From NCBI GenBank assembly GCA_050486105.1, contig JBJHCR010000371.1, positions 1 to 5,991 on the forward strand: 5,991 bases of DNA, given 5' to 3'. This document shows positions 5,201-5,991 of this stretch, piece after piece (within the stretch, counting starts at the first letter, position 1; the number at the start of each line of letters is the position of its first letter). Source of the DNA: JAEXNA01 sp050486105. GTDB taxonomy: Bacteria > Vulcanimicrobiota > Xenobia > Xenobiales > JADMJV01. The notes beneath the pieces were generated by a model. It made no database searches. It was not told where the DNA came from and worked only from the letters and a program-made list of their open reading frames with translations. Position numbers and translations under genes: made by a program.

Positions 5201-5991
5201 ATGGCAGAAAACTCAATCCTTAAGGTTCAGTCCCCCGTTGACGGATCGCTCCTCCTAGAACGGACAGCAGCAAGCGTCCAAGCAATAGAAGTCGCCCTGA
5301 GTCGGCTCAGAGAAGGACAGGCCAAATGGGCCAGTCTCTCTTTGGACATCAGACTGGAGTACCTACAGGCTTTCACCGACCGATTGATGGCCAAGAAAGA
5401 CCTACTGGCCCCTGAACTGAGCTCGATGATGGGTCGACCTATCGCTTTTTCTCCAGGAGAATTCAAAGGCTTCCAGGAGAGAGCTGAAAAAATGATTGAG
5501 TTGGCTTCAGAGTCTCTGAAACCCGTGCTCGTCGACGAGCATCGCTACATAGAACGTCGACCTTTAGGTGTGGTTTTTGTCATCGCCGCCTGGAACTACC
5601 CGTATCTCATCGCGGTCAACGCCGTGGTTGCGGCCTTGGCAGCCGGCAATAGTGTGCTGCTGAAGCACTCCCAACAGACTCTCATTTGTGCCGAGCGTTT
5701 TCGAGAGGCTTTTCAAGAAGCCAACCTCCCACCTGGAGTGTTCGAAATCCTGCACTTAACTCACGGAGCGACTGAAAGCATCGTTAGAAGTGGACAGGTC
5801 GACCTGGTGAATTTCACCGGATCGGTCGACGGAGGCCGGGCCATTCATCGAGCAGCGGCAGGAACTTTCGCTCCCGTAGGGCTAGAGTTGGGGGGCAAAG
5901 ATCCCGCCTATGTTCGTCGGGACGCCAATCTCGATTTCGCTGCCGAATCGCTGGCGGACGGAGCCTTCTTCAATTCGGGTCAGTCCTGCTG
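5201..5991 (+). CDS. Aldehyde dehydrogenase family protein (3' end beyond the window)
   Basis: The first 263 codons of an NAD(P)-dependent aldehyde dehydrogenase are present, read without a stop to the window edge. The enzyme oxidises an aldehyde to the acid in the cytoplasm. Visible family features are WNYP with oxyanion Asn132 (131-134), the cofactor Lys155 in VLLKHSQQT, the Rossmann turn FTGSVDGG (205-212), general base Glu229 in LELGGKDP, and the catalytic-cysteine motif FFNSGQSC. Cys263 is the last complete codon in the window. About half of a usual 450-500 residue protein is present. The ATG at 5201 places the SPVDG motif at residue 11, which is typical, but its ribosome binding site is weak (GAAGAAAG). 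An in-frame TTG at 5162 with AGGAGA upstream would add 13 residues. The KHSQQT variant replaces the common KPSE-type motif and suggests a distinct subgroup; the substrate cannot be told. It is divergent from the regulator. Confidence 0.92.
   Translation, partial: MAENSILKVQSPVDGSLLLERTAASVQAIEVALSRLREGQAKWASLSLDIRLEYLQAFTDRLMAKKDLLAPELSSMMGRPIAFSPGEFKGFQERAEKMIELASESLKPVLVDEHRYIERRPLGVVFVIAAWNYPYLIAVNAVVAALAAGNSVLLKHSQQTLICAERFREAFQEANLPPGVFEILHLTHGATESIVRSGQVDLVNFTGSVDGGRAIHRAAAGTFAPVGLELGGKDPAYVRRDANLDFAAESLADGAFFNSGQSC

Overview
This is an ordinary-looking stretch of bacterial chromosome, densely coded, of moderate GC. It holds five protein genes, two of them cut by the window edges. I see no RNA genes, insertion sequences, CRISPR array or phage structural genes. 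Shine-Dalgarno sites (GGAGGT, AGGAAG, AGGAGAG) and short gaps show it is bacterial. The phylum cannot be fixed from the sequence. The type of 3-hydroxybutyrate dehydrogenase is common in Proteobacteria. The extracellular-type protease and the REC-PAS-ATPase regulator fit a free-living, possibly predatory or polymer-degrading environmental bacterium, but that is only an inference.

Layout, left to right. (1) Positions 1-371, plus strand: the 3' end of a gene for a Gly/Ala/Lys-rich, helix-prone protein of unknown function. (2) Positions 543-2786, minus strand: a complete 747-residue subtilisin-family (S8) serine protease. It has a fervidolysin-like propeptide, an intact catalytic triad, an Asp-rich probable calcium loop, a fibronectin-III-like domain and a C-terminal jelly-roll domain, but no visible Sec signal peptide. 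(3) Positions 2886-3677, minus strand: D-3-hydroxybutyrate dehydrogenase (classical SDR), beginning at TTG. (4) Positions 3695-5044, minus strand: a regulator made of a receiver domain, a PAS domain and a SpoIIAB/RsbW-like GHKL ATPase, with no histidine-kinase phosphoacceptor helix. Its stop lies 17 nt upstream of the dehydrogenase start, so the two are probably one transcript. (5) Positions 5201-5991, plus strand: the first 263 codons of an aldehyde dehydrogenase, divergent from the regulator and cut off at the expected catalytic cysteine.

How they may work together. The regulator and the dehydrogenase look co-transcribed, and the aldehyde dehydrogenase diverges from the same 156-bp intergenic region. 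This suggests one small module in which a sensory switch is tied to short-chain hydroxyacid/aldehyde metabolism, such as turnover of hydroxybutyrate or polyhydroxybutyrate. Co-regulation is inferred from gene order only. The protease follows 99 nt downstream on the same strand with its own strong ribosome binding site, and is probably a separate unit. The most unusual items are the regulator's architecture and the protease's atypical N-terminus. Neither amounts to a clear new system on the evidence in this window.
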